Of a DNA stretch of 64,000 nt, positions 1 through 9,016 are shown piece by piece. The stretch spans positions 13,282-77,281 of the forward strand of contig DATJSN010000099.1 of NCBI GenBank assembly GCA_035504095.1. The letters are read 5' to 3'. The notes under the pieces were generated by a model, which worked only from the letters and a program-made list of their open reading frames with translations, was not told the DNA's origin and made no database searches. This stretch comes from DATJSN01 sp035504095. Lineage in GTDB: Bacteria; Planctomycetota; Phycisphaerae; WQYP01. Within the stretch, counting starts at the first letter, position 1. Every line of letters starts with the position of its first letter. A program made the translations under genes and the position numbers.

Positions 1-1870
1 GCCAATGATCGGAATGCGAATGAAATTTCTGGGTAAACGCATCAGAAATTTTGAGATTGGAATAACAAGTGATCTCGAATAATTCTCGGTTATGGTGAAT
101 CAGCAATGGAAGGAAATTCCTGCCCACAACGTGATCACGGAAATCGGGTGAGACATAACCAATCTTTAACTTTCGCTCCACGTCGCGATTGTTGGTATGA
201 GGTTGAATGAGGTGTTTCAATGGATCGGCAAAACGTTTATTCCAGCGGCTGTGCTCTTCGTAAATAGTCGGGGCACTGTAACCGGGATGAAAATACAAAG
301 CATAGAGGTAATTGTCCCAGCCTATGGAAAAGTTCGGTTTAATATCGATTGCACGGCGAAAAGCTTCCACGGCGGCGTCCACTCGACCCTGTTCTTTAAG
401 CAAGCTGCCGAGGGTGCAGTGTACTTCAGCAGAATCGGGCTTGAATTTCAGCGCGGCATTGCAGGAAGCAAGCGCTTCATCAAGTCTGCCCTGGGCTTTT
501 AATGCCAAAGCCAGATTTTTATGAGCCTCGGCAAAATCGGGCCTTATTCTCAGCGCTGTGGAGCAGGCAACAATCGCGGCGTCAATTTTGCCGCGCACAA
601 GCATAATCAGTCCGAGATTGTTATGAGCTTCGGCATAATCCGGCTTGATTTGCAATGCAGATAAAAACGAAGCGCTAGCGTCATCAAGCCTGCCAAGTGA
701 ATAAAGCACATTGCCCATATTCAGGTGATAGGCGGCCACCATCGGATCGATGACAATCGCCCGGCCTATTAATTCCACGGCGCGCTGGTTTTCACCGCGC
801 AAAGCTGCATTAACACCTGAAAGATTCAACGCGTCCGCCTGATTGGGGTCCGCGTCGAGCACACGGCGAAAAATAATTTCCGCTTCATTGAGCCTGCCGG
901 CCTTTTGATGACCGATTCCCTGATTCAATTCCTGTTTGATCGACGCATCGGACGCCGGCGAAAGCCGGGGTTCGACATAGCCGGACTTGCCATCCGCCGG
1001 TGAAGCGGCCGTGTTTATTTGCGGCGACATGGCCGACGACCTGGAAAAAATATTCTCCGTGCCTTCAAGATGGCCGAAAATTTCTTCAGAAAGCTCCACA
1101 AGTTCAGTATCGGAAAAAATCTGGCGAAAACGGGCGTCGCCGGCCATGGTTTTCCATCTGTGCAACACCTGCATCTGATCCGCCTGCCCATGATATTTGT
1201 CACTGTCGAAGGAACTGCCGCCGCCGTAACGCCGGATCACGCTTTTGAAACCAGCGTCTGTGAAAGTCAGGCCAAGTGTTTTGGCAAGTGAGAATCGATA
1301 ATCACGATCGGTGTGCCAGCGGTTGTAATTGATGACGGTTTTATTGTGTTTGATTATTTGTGTTTTACCAAGGTATTCCCTGGCATAGGTTTTCCATAAA
1401 TTCGCCATGTTGGTGCATGTATACTGCGCCTGCAACTGCTGCGACATCCAGGTGAGGCGGAAGCGGCTGGCAAAAAAATTAAACGCATCACGTAAAACAA
1501 TGATGTCGATTCGTCGCTCGCTTGGACCAACAAACAGATCATGGTCGCGTTCAAAATCTTCACTAAAAACGGCTTCCAGAGGCCGGTCCTCATAGTTGTA
1601 AACCAGCCAATCACGCTGAACCCAAAGTTTGAGCATGTTCTTGGGTGTCTGAATGGCAGTCGGTATATCCAGCACATTGCTGTCGGTACAACTTAAAAAC
1701 GGGTTTGTCCCGGGAACTACATCATTAAGAAATGCGAATTCTACGATTGAACCGCCTTTGAATTGATCGGCCTGACCATGCTGAACCGCCTGAGCAACGA
1801 TCCAATTAATGACGCCATGCTGACCGCTGCGGCGAAGCGCCGCTATTCTAAGCTCTGTTTTATTCTTCAT
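1..1870 (-). CDS. Partial sulfotransferase-like / TPR / GT41 glycosyltransferase fusion
   Basis: One uninterrupted minus-strand frame runs from an ATG at 1870 to the left edge (about 623 residues, 3' end missing). Residues 1-270 look like a P-loop sulfotransferase-type domain: an N-terminal RRSGQHGVINWI loop and a later LRDAFNFFASR segment resemble the two PAPS-phosphate loops (inference). Residues about 305-510 are TPR units of the form AEAHNNLGLIM..G..D.A, each ending near KPDFAEAH or IDPMVAAY. After residue 515 begins a GT41 (O-GlcNAc transferase/SPINDLY-like) region with FHPGYSAPTIYEEH and LKIGYVSPDFRDH, matching the same block of the complete gene at 51055-53145. GT41 enzymes transfer GlcNAc or other sugars to protein Ser/Thr. 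The ribosome binding site is weak (AAAAG directly before ATG). The neighbour at 2056 is divergent. Confidence 0.8.
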   Translation of the reverse strand, partial: MKNKTELRIAALRRSGQHGVINWIVAQAVQHGQADQFKGGSIVEFAFLNDVVPGTNPFLSCTDSNVLDIPTAIQTPKNMLKLWVQRDWLVYNYEDRPLEAVFSEDFERDHDLFVGPSERRIDIIVLRDAFNFFASRFRLTWMSQQLQAQYTCTNMANLWKTYAREYLGKTQIIKHNKTVINYNRWHTDRDYRFSLAKTLGLTFTDAGFKSVIRRYGGGSSFDSDKYHGQADQMQVLHRWKTMAGDARFRQIFSDTELVELSEEIFGHLEGTENIFSRSSAMSPQINTAASPADGKSGYVEPRLSPASDASIKQELNQGIGHQKAGRLNEAEIIFRRVLDADPNQADALNLSGVNAALRGENQRAVELIGRAIVIDPMVAAYHLNMGNVLYSLGRLDDASASFLSALQIKPDYAEAHNNLGLIMLVRGKIDAAIVACSTALRIRPDFAEAHKNLALALKAQGRLDEALASCNAALKFKPDSAEVHCTLGSLLKEQGRVDAAVEAFRRAIDIKPNFSIGWDNYLYALYFHPGYSAPTIYEEHSRWNKRFADPLKHLIQPHTNNRDVERKLKIGYVSPDFRDHVVGRNFLPLLIHHNRELFEITCYSNLKISDAFTQKFHSHSDHW

Positions 1871-2055
1871 CTTTTGCTACATCAGATAAATGAGCCGCAA
1901 AACCGCATTATACCGATTATATTTTTCGTCCAACGTTTGCTTGACTTTAGCCTCATAAATTAATAAAAGGAAAGATTGTTGAGAGAGCAACAGGATTTGA
2001 AAAGGAGGGCATTTTTATTCCGGATATAACCGGAATGCGAAAGAAGGAGTCTTAT

Positions 2056-2307
2056 ATGGCTGTCAACAAAAAAATCGGTACGGAGCCGGCCTTCAAAGCA
2101 CCTACGCCAGTCCCGCCAACCCCCATTGTCCGATCTGAATCTAAAGGAAGCGGAACCACCCCACCAACCGGTCGTGCAACCCCAAACCCGACCCATCAGC
2201 AGATTGCCGAAAGGGCATATCAGATTTATCTCAAACGCGGATTTGGTCCGGGTAATGCGCACACGGACTGGCTGGAAGCAGAACGCCAGTTGAAAGCCGG
2301 TTTATAA
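2056..2307 (+). CDS. DUF2934 small protein
   Basis: An 83-residue protein whose C-terminal 40 residues (IAERAYQIYLKRGF followed by DWLEAERQLK) match the DUF2934 signature; the family has no established function. The N-terminal half is Pro/Thr-rich and probably disordered. An in-frame ATG exists at 2035, but AAGGAGT at 2043-2049 sits 6 bases before the ATG at 2056, so I use 2056. It is a single gene between the divergent GT41 fusion and the convergent phoH-like gene. There is no signal peptide or membrane segment. Confidence 0.75.
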   Translation: MAVNKKIGTEPAFKAPTPVPPTPIVRSESKGSGTTPPTGRATPNPTHQQIAERAYQIYLKRGFGPGNAHTDWLEAERQLKAGL

Positions 2308-2411
2308 GCTTAACACAGCGATTTATTTACAATCTGGAATTGCATTCCAAGCGATTGGCCTTTAGCGTGTTTTTTTAAACGTGCCGGCGTGAGGTTATCA
2401 TGCGCCCGATT

Positions 2412-3338
2412 TTATTTATCGTGATAGGCATGAACCACGTTCTGAACCAGCCGGTGGCGGACAATATCTGATTTATCCAGTTCAACAAACGCTATGCCGT
2501 GAATTCCGGTGAGCTTGTGCCGGGCATCAACCAGTCCACTGACCTGTCCGGGTTCCAGGTCAACCTGGGTTGGATCGCCGTTGACAATCATCTTGCTGCC
2601 TTCTCCAAGCCGCGTGAGAAACATGAGCATCTGAGCCGGCGTCGTGTTCTGCGCCTCATCCAGCAGAACAATGGAATGATTAAGCGTACGGCCGCGCATA
2701 TAGGCCAACGGGGCAAGTTCAATGATGTCGTTGGCCATGAAACGACGAATTTGATCGAATGGCATCATGTCATGAAGCGCATCGAGCAGCGGCCGAAGAT
2801 ACGGATTCACCTTGGCTTGAATATCCCCAGGCAAAAACCCCAATTTTTCTCCCGCTTCCACGGCAGGCCGTACAAGTACAAGACGGCGGACTTCTCCGCG
2901 GCGCAGCATGCTTACCGCCAGCGCGACGGCCAAAAATGTTTTCCCGGTTCCCGCCGGGCCGGCACAAAAAACCATGTCGTGCGTTTGAATCGCCTCGACA
3001 TATCTTTTTTGACCTTCAGTTCGCGGCTGCGCCCGATGACCCGAGGAATTCATATCAGGCAAATCATCCTGATGACGCTGAGCCTGACCGGCGCCCATGC
3101 GGATGGCCGCGGCAATATGTTCAGAATCCAAAGTGTCGCGTTGCCGCAGCATCTGACGCATGGCGGCGATGACGGTGGTGCACCGCTCGACGGCTTCCGG
3201 ATCGCCGCTGACTTTTAAAACGTCGCCGCGGGCCATCAGGTGTACGCCAAGTGCCTCGCGGAGAGTTTTTAAATGTCGATCGGCGATGCCGAATAAAGCC
3301 ACTTTTTCTTCGGGCTCAATATGAATGTTGACGGCCAC
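2412..3338 (-). CDS. phoH: PhoH-like ATPase
   Basis: A 308-residue PhoH/YbeZ-family ATPase. The P-loop is GPAGTGKT (about residue 131) and the Walker B segment is IVLLDEAQN (about residue 224). The LVRPAVEAGEKLGFLPGD block between them is typical of the family. The N-terminal 100 residues hold the KH-like region usual in YbeZ proteins. In other bacteria YbeZ works with the YbeY endoribonuclease in RNA metabolism; no ybeY or corC is adjacent here. The start is GTG at 3338 with AAGGAG five bases upstream. It is divergent from the LOG gene, so the roughly 120 bases between them should hold both promoters. Confidence 0.92.
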   Translation of the reverse strand: MAVNIHIEPEEKVALFGIADRHLKTLREALGVHLMARGDVLKVSGDPEAVERCTTVIAAMRQMLRQRDTLDSEHIAAAIRMGAGQAQRHQDDLPDMNSSGHRAQPRTEGQKRYVEAIQTHDMVFCAGPAGTGKTFLAVALAVSMLRRGEVRRLVLVRPAVEAGEKLGFLPGDIQAKVNPYLRPLLDALHDMMPFDQIRRFMANDIIELAPLAYMRGRTLNHSIVLLDEAQNTTPAQMLMFLTRLGEGSKMIVNGDPTQVDLEPGQVSGLVDARHKLTGIHGIAFVELDKSDIVRHRLVQNVVHAYHDK

Positions 3339-3461
3339 TGAAACTCCTTGACATTACTTTAACACAATAGCCACCCCCGGCAATAAAAACAGGTAGAATT
3401 CAAACCAGAGCCCGGCATGTAACGGATGTACCCGGGCAGCAACGAATTTGGAGTCCGGCAA

Positions 3462-4514
3462 ATGACTTTATTACCCAGAAAAAAGGTTCATACAGGACGT
3501 GCAAAACAGGAAAAACTCCTTGATGCCTGTCATAAGCTTCTTAAAGAAGTGCCAATTGATCAGGATTCGGATCTGGCGGTGGAAATCCTCTACGCCGCCA
3601 TGCGACTCGCGGCTGATCATCCTGGCAGAGCCGATCTAAAATTTGCCATCAAAGCCCTCAAGGAATTGCGCTATGGATTTAAAGTATTTCGCCCCTACCT
3701 TAAACGCAAAAAGATCAGCGTCTTTGGCTCGGCCCGCACTTCGCCGAATCACCCTGATTACCTTGCCGCCATGGATTTTGGGCGAAAAATAGCCCAGGCC
3801 GGCTATATGGTTATCACCGGCGCCGGCGGCGGCATCATGCATGCAGCGCATGATGGCGCCGGCAAAGAGAGTTCCTTTGGGGTCGCTATCAAACTGCCAT
3901 TCGAACAGGATGTAAATCCCATTATTTCCGGCGATGAAAAGCTGGCGTATTTCCGCTATTTTTTTTCTCGCAAAATCATGTTTGTCAAGGAAACGCATGC
4001 GGTTGCACTATTTCCAGGCGGCTTTGGCACGCATGATGAAGCATTTGAAGTTCTGACATTGATTCAAACCGGCCGCACCGATCCCATGCCGGTGGTGATG
4101 ATTGAACATCCGGGAAGCGATTATTGGCAAAAATGGGATCAATTTATCCGTGAAAAATTGCTCGCCGGCGGGTTGATTTCGCCATCCGATCTGTCGCTTT
4201 GGACGATCACCTCAGATACGACGGCCGCGGTCAATTATATCACGCATTTTTACAACAATTATCAATCTCAGCGATTTGTGCGCGATAAACTGGTTATCAG
4301 AATCCGCCGTGCGCCCAATGAAGCGCAACTGGAAAGCATTAATGCCGAATTTGCCGATTTATGCGATCCTGGTCGGATTACGGTTTCAACGGCAACTGAT
4401 GCTGAACCAGGTGATCCGCCTGACACCGATCTGGCCAGGCTGGTTTTGCCTTTTAATCGCCAATCGTCTTCACGGCTGCGTATGCTGATCGATCGATTGA
4501 ATAATCTTGATTAG
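3462..4514 (+). CDS. LOG-family (lysine-decarboxylase-like) nucleotide phosphoribohydrolase
   Basis: A 350-residue protein with the LOG family hallmarks: GAGGGIMHAAHDGAG (near residue 125) and PGGFGTHDEAFEVLTLIQTGR-type motif (near residue 192), which binds the ribose phosphate and carries the catalytic Glu. LOG proteins remove ribose 5-phosphate from nucleoside monophosphates such as cytokinin precursors; the bacterial substrate here is unknown. It is longer than the usual 180-200 residues because of about 80 extra residues at the N-terminus and a 100-residue C-terminal extension. An ATG at 3426 is in frame, but GGAG at 3450 lies 8 bases before the ATG at 3462, so I use the latter. Confidence 0.85.
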   Translation: MTLLPRKKVHTGRAKQEKLLDACHKLLKEVPIDQDSDLAVEILYAAMRLAADHPGRADLKFAIKALKELRYGFKVFRPYLKRKKISVFGSARTSPNHPDYLAAMDFGRKIAQAGYMVITGAGGGIMHAAHDGAGKESSFGVAIKLPFEQDVNPIISGDEKLAYFRYFFSRKIMFVKETHAVALFPGGFGTHDEAFEVLTLIQTGRTDPMPVVMIEHPGSDYWQKWDQFIREKLLAGGLISPSDLSLWTITSDTTAAVNYITHFYNNYQSQRFVRDKLVIRIRRAPNEAQLESINAEFADLCDPGRITVSTATDAEPGDPPDTDLARLVLPFNRQSSSRLRMLIDRLNNLD

Positions 4515-4584
4515 CTATTAATTTGGAAACGTATTTGCTCGTGGCTGGAAAATATTTATCCGATCCATTGGCGATCAATTGAAT

Positions 4585-5712
4585 TTATCGACCGCCGTAG
4601 GGTGAAACGTATACGCTGGGGAAATTAGAAAGCGTAACCGACTCGGCATGTCCATCACAAAAGGCTACATTAATTTCATTACCATGGCGGGTGAATGCGA
4701 CGTCTGAAACAGCGCTATTGTTATAATCCGGGTCTTTCCCATTCGTACCGAATAATTTGCCGGCTGTAGGAGGAATCGGGATGCGATCGCGCAAGAAGCT
4801 GGCACCATTGGTTCCGGAAGAAGAAGAAGAAGACAAAAATACTCCAGCCAAAGTACATGGATCAATATTACCCGGTACAACAGCGGTGTCGTTGTTTGTA
4901 GTGTAATAAACTGTGTCGTTGTAGTCTAAAATATTTGTTACAGAATCATCAATATTTCCACCCAACGCCGGTCGTGTACCGCAGTCGGCATAAAGAAGTG
5001 TTTTTGACGGATTAGCAACCAAATTTAATTTGGTGTTCAGAGGCCACGTTGTACCCTGTGTGGAAGAGTCGCCGACAGCGGGCCAATCTTGTTGATTATT
5101 TGACATAACCATCCAACCAATTCCACTGACAACATTGCAGCAAATATCGGCGTTAACGCCATACGAAATAGGATAATAGCCGTTAAATACGCTGCCTGGA
5201 TAACCGCTCGGCTCAGACTGTGGAGGACTTAAACTACCAATGTCCACATTGTTAAACAACTGGTAACCTCTATAAGGCGGCATGGTCATAGACGGATCGC
5301 TGGGACAAATAAATACTTTTGAACCCGTACCGTTTATTCCAAAATTCATGAAATCCTGCTGATCGGTGCCACCCAAATCCGGTACCAGGGCACTGGCCCA
5401 ATCATCAAGAACGGGCGAAATGTGAGCACCGGTTGCCGGATCAATATACCGATATGCATACATGGTAAGCCCCGAATCGATATAGGGCTTAACTACTGTA
5501 CTCCAATCGGAAACAGATTGAATTAAGCCATTATGTTCCTGGGCAAATTCGTGAGCAGCGATGCCGATCTGCCGGACATTGGAAAGACAGGCCGCGGTAT
5601 TGGCGGTTTGCCGAGCCGCACTTAATGCAGGCAGAAGTATGGCAATCAGTAAAGCAATGATGGAAATAACCACCAATAGCTCAATTAGCGTAAATGCGCT
5701 GCGAAACTTCAT
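4585..5712 (-). CDS. DUF1559-type pseudopilin-like protein (H-X9-DG)
   Basis: A 375-residue planctomycete pseudopilin-like protein. The N-terminus MKFRSAFTLIELLVVISII is a type IV pilin/type II secretion prepilin signal: the peptidase would cut before Phe-7, and Glu-11 sits at the conserved +5 position. The C-terminus carries the H-X9-DG motif (H-GNEINVAFC-DG) that defines this group. The middle is a secreted Gly/Ser/Asp-rich domain of unknown ligand. A (GAA)5 tract at 4817-4833 codes a run of six Ser. I choose ATG 5712 over the in-frame start at 5739 because GAGGAG lies 10 bases upstream and the pilin signal begins there. A perfect palindromic operator lies upstream at 5795-5810, placing this gene in the LacI-type regulon. 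Confidence 0.88.
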   Translation of the reverse strand: MKFRSAFTLIELLVVISIIALLIAILLPALSAARQTANTAACLSNVRQIGIAAHEFAQEHNGLIQSVSDWSTVVKPYIDSGLTMYAYRYIDPATGAHISPVLDDWASALVPDLGGTDQQDFMNFGINGTGSKVFICPSDPSMTMPPYRGYQLFNNVDIGSLSPPQSEPSGYPGSVFNGYYPISYGVNADICCNVVSGIGWMVMSNNQQDWPAVGDSSTQGTTWPLNTKLNLVANPSKTLLYADCGTRPALGGNIDDSVTNILDYNDTVYYTTNNDTAVVPGNIDPCTLAGVFLSSSSSSGTNGASFLRDRIPIPPTAGKLFGTNGKDPDYNNSAVSDVAFTRHGNEINVAFCDGHAESVTLSNFPSVYVSPYGGR

Positions 5713-5793
5713 CCGTGTATCGCTCCTCAAAGTCGCCATTTACCAAATCCGCCATTCCTGTTGAGTTGCTGTAAGGCGTCTAACCTTGAATAG

Positions 5794-5823
5794 AGTTTAA
5801 CCGGTTAAACAGTCGTATGTCAA
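5794..5823 (-). promoter_or_regulatory. Promoter with LacI-type operator for the pseudopilin gene
   Basis: On the minus strand TTGACA (5818-5823) is followed after 18 bases by TAAACT (5794-5799). The perfect 16-bp palindrome GTTTAACCGGTTAAAC (5795-5810) overlaps the spacer and the -10 box. Position and symmetry suit repression by a LacI-family protein, probably the one encoded at 22251-23393 (inference). The leader to the ATG at 5712 is about 75 bases. Confidence 0.8.
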
Positions 5824-5899
5824 GAGAAAAACGTTTTTTTTATGATTGTAAATAATCCAAAAATATCCGCCTTTATGGGAATCTAAAATAAATAAAATA

Positions 5900-8800
5900 T
5901 CACTTTCGCGAATTTTTCCGGCGCTTAAATATCAATGGTACAAGTCCGGCAAAAAATAACCCCAGGCTCGCCGGCTCTGGAATAGGTTGCGTTGGATTTG
6001 ACGCCGCCCAACTATACTCCGAGAGCAATTGATCGTACGCCTGCATGGTTGGTGAACCAGATGCATAGCCGAGGTATTGAAGTTCTTCGCCGAAATCCAG
6101 AAGGTCCTGATAGTCGATATTACCTGTTCCATCAAAATCGGCGGCGGGATTGTATGTGGGATCATAATCAGGACTGCTGGGGTTATTATCGGCCAATAGC
6201 TGGCCGAAGAGTTGTACGTCGGTTTCATTGATTTGGTCGTCAAAGTTCAGATCGCCAAGGCCGAGGCCTGTGCCAACCGCATAGAGTCCGGTGAATCGTT
6301 GTATGTTGTATGTGCCATCAGGTTTATAGGTTACAACGGTCGCGACCTGGTTACCGCTATCGAGATTGTCTTCGTTAATGGAAAACAAATTGCTGTCGAT
6401 CTGGGTCGTTTCATTGGAACCGCTAACCAGGGAGAGTATCTGGCTGGTGGTATCCTCGACAGGCAAATTCCAGAGTACGTAAACGCTGGTGGCCAACCCA
6501 TCGACCGATTGAATTTGCAACTGATAATTTCCGGACGTTCCCACGCTGACAGGACTGAAGCTGGAAATTTCTGAAACCGGCGGAGCGGTGTCGACATAAA
6601 TCGGCATGGACCAGTCGGTATATACCGGCGGTTCGCCGGAATTGCGGGCACGAAAAGCGATGGCTTCTAAATAGTCATACCCTTGCGGTAAATCGCTGGT
6701 GTTGATGGTTTCAGTGTAAAGTCCTGTGCCATTCGGGTCGTCGGGATTGTTATTGGCGTATGGATATAGAGGGCTTTGATTCTGGAATGGAATATAACCA
6801 TAACTGACGTTATTGGGATTGGTGCTTACAAATGTTTGGCCATTCAGCTGCAATCCGCCGTTGATTTTCAACTCGGCAAAGTTACCGCCGGCATAGGGAT
6901 CAAATAGATTGCCAAGCAATTCCACGTTTTCGGTCTGCAATTGTATTTGGAATGAACTCGCCTTGATCACTGCCACGCTGCTGACGGTATCGGCGCCATT
7001 TTCGTAGGCGATATTGCTATCCGATGTATTCGGCACCGTTCCAGCAATCTGACCGGAGACGTTGGTAAGCGTCAACTTGCCGATCGGTGTCGGCGGCCCA
7101 TAGATCAGATATCCCTCGCCGGTGAATGTGCCGCTGCTGTTATCGTTGTTGGGGAAGGTTACGTTAACGACGCCGTTGGAATAGACCTGTAATACCTGCG
7201 GCAAACCATTGGCCGCGGCATTGCCGGTCAGCTCAACGAGGTAGGGAGTATTACTGGAACTAAAATCAGTGGTCAGAGAAGTTGAATAATTTCCGCCGCC
7301 GGTTTGATTGTTTAAAAGGACGATCGCATCATCATCGCGCTCAAAAGCATAATTATTCTGGCTCAAATACAATTGAGTATAATTTCCCGTGCTAAAGCGA
7401 TTACGGATATCCACAAGCCCGCTGACCTGATTGGTATGTTTAAGGGTCATCGTGCCGTACGACGCGCCGCCGGTTGGAGCGTTATAAGTATTTAACGTAT
7501 TGTCGGCCAGCATGCCGCCATAAGCTCCACCTAGAGCATTTTCTTCGCCCGAATATGGAAATGATCCACTTACATCTGTTTCTCCATTGAAGTAGATAAT
7601 GGCGTCACCGGGCAGCATGAGCGTATAGGCGTCGGCGACATTGCTCAGGTAAGGTGGCGGTGCATCTTCATCCTGATTCGAGACAAATTTAACGCCATAT
7701 ATACTGTAGGGGGGATCCACGCCATCACCGGAATCGTTATTGCCGAGTGATTGATTGACGAAATTATTCCAATTATTGGTATAACCGTTACTGCTCAGAT
7801 TGCTGTCCATGTTGAAATACCATTGATAAGCCAAAGCATTCAATTCGCCCGAAACGGTTCCATTGTTGGCCGCAAAATCGCTAAGCGGATTCATATTGAT
7901 AATGCCGTTTGGCGGAGCATCTACAGGAACCGTCGAGTTTTCGTATTCGCTATAACCAAAAATGACTTCCTGTTCACCGTTGAGATAAGTTCGCGGTGAA
8001 GCGTGATAAACCGCCTGCTCATAATAAGGGAGCATGGTGGGCCATTCCATGTTCTTGACGGCATCAAGGCGGAATCCGTCAACACCCAGCACCTGAATGT
8101 AATATTGCAGGACCGTCATCATATAACCGGTGTCATTTTCCTCCGTCGGTGAGCCGGCGCCGGGGTCGGACGTGTTGAATTGGCTCACTTCGATATTACT
8201 CTGGCCGGTGGCTGGATTATAAAGATAATTGGGGTTGTATCCCTGTTCAGGGGAAAATTGCTGATTGGCGGGCATAGCCTGATTAGCAATGCGTCCAAAA
8301 GCTGGCGTTGTCCCTGCAGGCAAATTGTTCGGATTTCCAACAGTTGTCGGTTCGCGAAGATAATTATTATCGGTATCAAAATTGATGTTGACCAGACCGT
8401 TGGTTTGCCCTGTTTCCGGATTCTCAGATGAATTGATGTCCGGATTATTAAAATCTCCCAAATTGCTTGAATCGCCGCTTGTGTTTACAAATCCAGGATA
8501 GCCACCGGCTTCCTGAAAAGTATTGCCATTGCTATCCGTTGTACCATAGTCTGAATCACCATTGTGGCCCAATGAAAAATCGGTGACAACATCGCCGCCC
8601 ATTTGATGCACGGCATCGATCAAGCTTTCATATTCATTCTGCGTTCCATATAGCGTCGGATCATTCGGGGAACCCAGATCGAGACGATTGTAAACGTCGT
8701 AGCCAACAGATTCATTACCGCTATCGGCACGCGACGGTGGAGGCGTTTGGAGTGTTCCATAACCAGCATCGAATATGTCCGGCATACGGTTCTGAATCTG

Positions 8801-9016
8801 TGTCCAGGAACCGCCAAAATAATCCAAAATAGCCGGTGGTGAATAATCCACGCTGCCGGAAATTGAATTAGAGACTGGATAAGCCTGGCCGAGGGCGAAT
8901 GGCTGCGCGCTTAGACAATATCCAGCGCATAAGCTGGCGGCGACCAAATACATTTTTCGCCGCAGGAGGTTTTTAGAGAATTGACTGTGAGCCATATTTT
9001 CACTTCCCATGGTCAT
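5900..9016 (-). CDS. Surface GH13 alpha-amylase-like protein with dockerin and PEP-CTERM
   Basis: A 1038-residue exported protein. Its GH13 regions in order are DVVTDFSLGHNGD (about residue 145), DGFRLDAVKNM with the nucleophile Asp (about 316), GEQEV with the acid/base Glu (about 350) and FVSNQDEDAPP (about 448), where the usual NHD reads NQD. A beta-rich region follows. Next is a type I dockerin-like pair (DLNFDDQINETDV and DFDGTGNIDYQDL, about 920-985). The tail IPEPASLGLFFAGLVPLIF plus KRRK is a PEP-CTERM sorting signal. GH13 enzymes hydrolyse alpha-glucans. The start at 9016 has AAGGGGG seven bases upstream and overlaps the previous stop (ATGA), implying translational coupling. It is the last gene of a three-gene operon. 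Confidence 0.88.
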   Translation of the reverse strand: MTMGSENMAHSQFSKNLLRRKMYLVAASLCAGYCLSAQPFALGQAYPVSNSISGSVDYSPPAILDYFGGSWTQIQNRMPDIFDAGYGTLQTPPPSRADSGNESVGYDVYNRLDLGSPNDPTLYGTQNEYESLIDAVHQMGGDVVTDFSLGHNGDSDYGTTDSNGNTFQEAGGYPGFVNTSGDSSNLGDFNNPDINSSENPETGQTNGLVNINFDTDNNYLREPTTVGNPNNLPAGTTPAFGRIANQAMPANQQFSPEQGYNPNYLYNPATGQSNIEVSQFNTSDPGAGSPTEENDTGYMMTVLQYYIQVLGVDGFRLDAVKNMEWPTMLPYYEQAVYHASPRTYLNGEQEVIFGYSEYENSTVPVDAPPNGIINMNPLSDFAANNGTVSGELNALAYQWYFNMDSNLSSNGYTNNWNNFVNQSLGNNDSGDGVDPPYSIYGVKFVSNQDEDAPPPYLSNVADAYTLMLPGDAIIYFNGETDVSGSFPYSGEENALGGAYGGMLADNTLNTYNAPTGGASYGTMTLKHTNQVSGLVDIRNRFSTGNYTQLYLSQNNYAFERDDDAIVLLNNQTGGGNYSTSLTTDFSSSNTPYLVELTGNAAANGLPQVLQVYSNGVVNVTFPNNDNSSGTFTGEGYLIYGPPTPIGKLTLTNVSGQIAGTVPNTSDSNIAYENGADTVSSVAVIKASSFQIQLQTENVELLGNLFDPYAGGNFAELKINGGLQLNGQTFVSTNPNNVSYGYIPFQNQSPLYPYANNNPDDPNGTGLYTETINTSDLPQGYDYLEAIAFRARNSGEPPVYTDWSMPIYVDTAPPVSEISSFSPVSVGTSGNYQLQIQSVDGLATSVYVLWNLPVEDTTSQILSLVSGSNETTQIDSNLFSINEDNLDSGNQVATVVTYKPDGTYNIQRFTGLYAVGTGLGLGDLNFDDQINETDVQLFGQLLADNNPSSPDYDPTYNPAADFDGTGNIDYQDLLDFGEELQYLGYASGSPTMQAYDQLLSEYSWAASNPTQPIPEPASLGLFFAGLVPLIFKRRKNSRK

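Noticed and set aside
1..1870. Frameshift or pseudogene in the left-edge gene because no complete long ORF closes there
   Set aside because: Manual translation from 1870 to the edge is one open frame; it is simply cut by the window.
2499..3218. 239-codon plus-strand ORF opposite phoH
   Set aside because: Complementary shadow of a clearly real PhoH gene with intact motifs.
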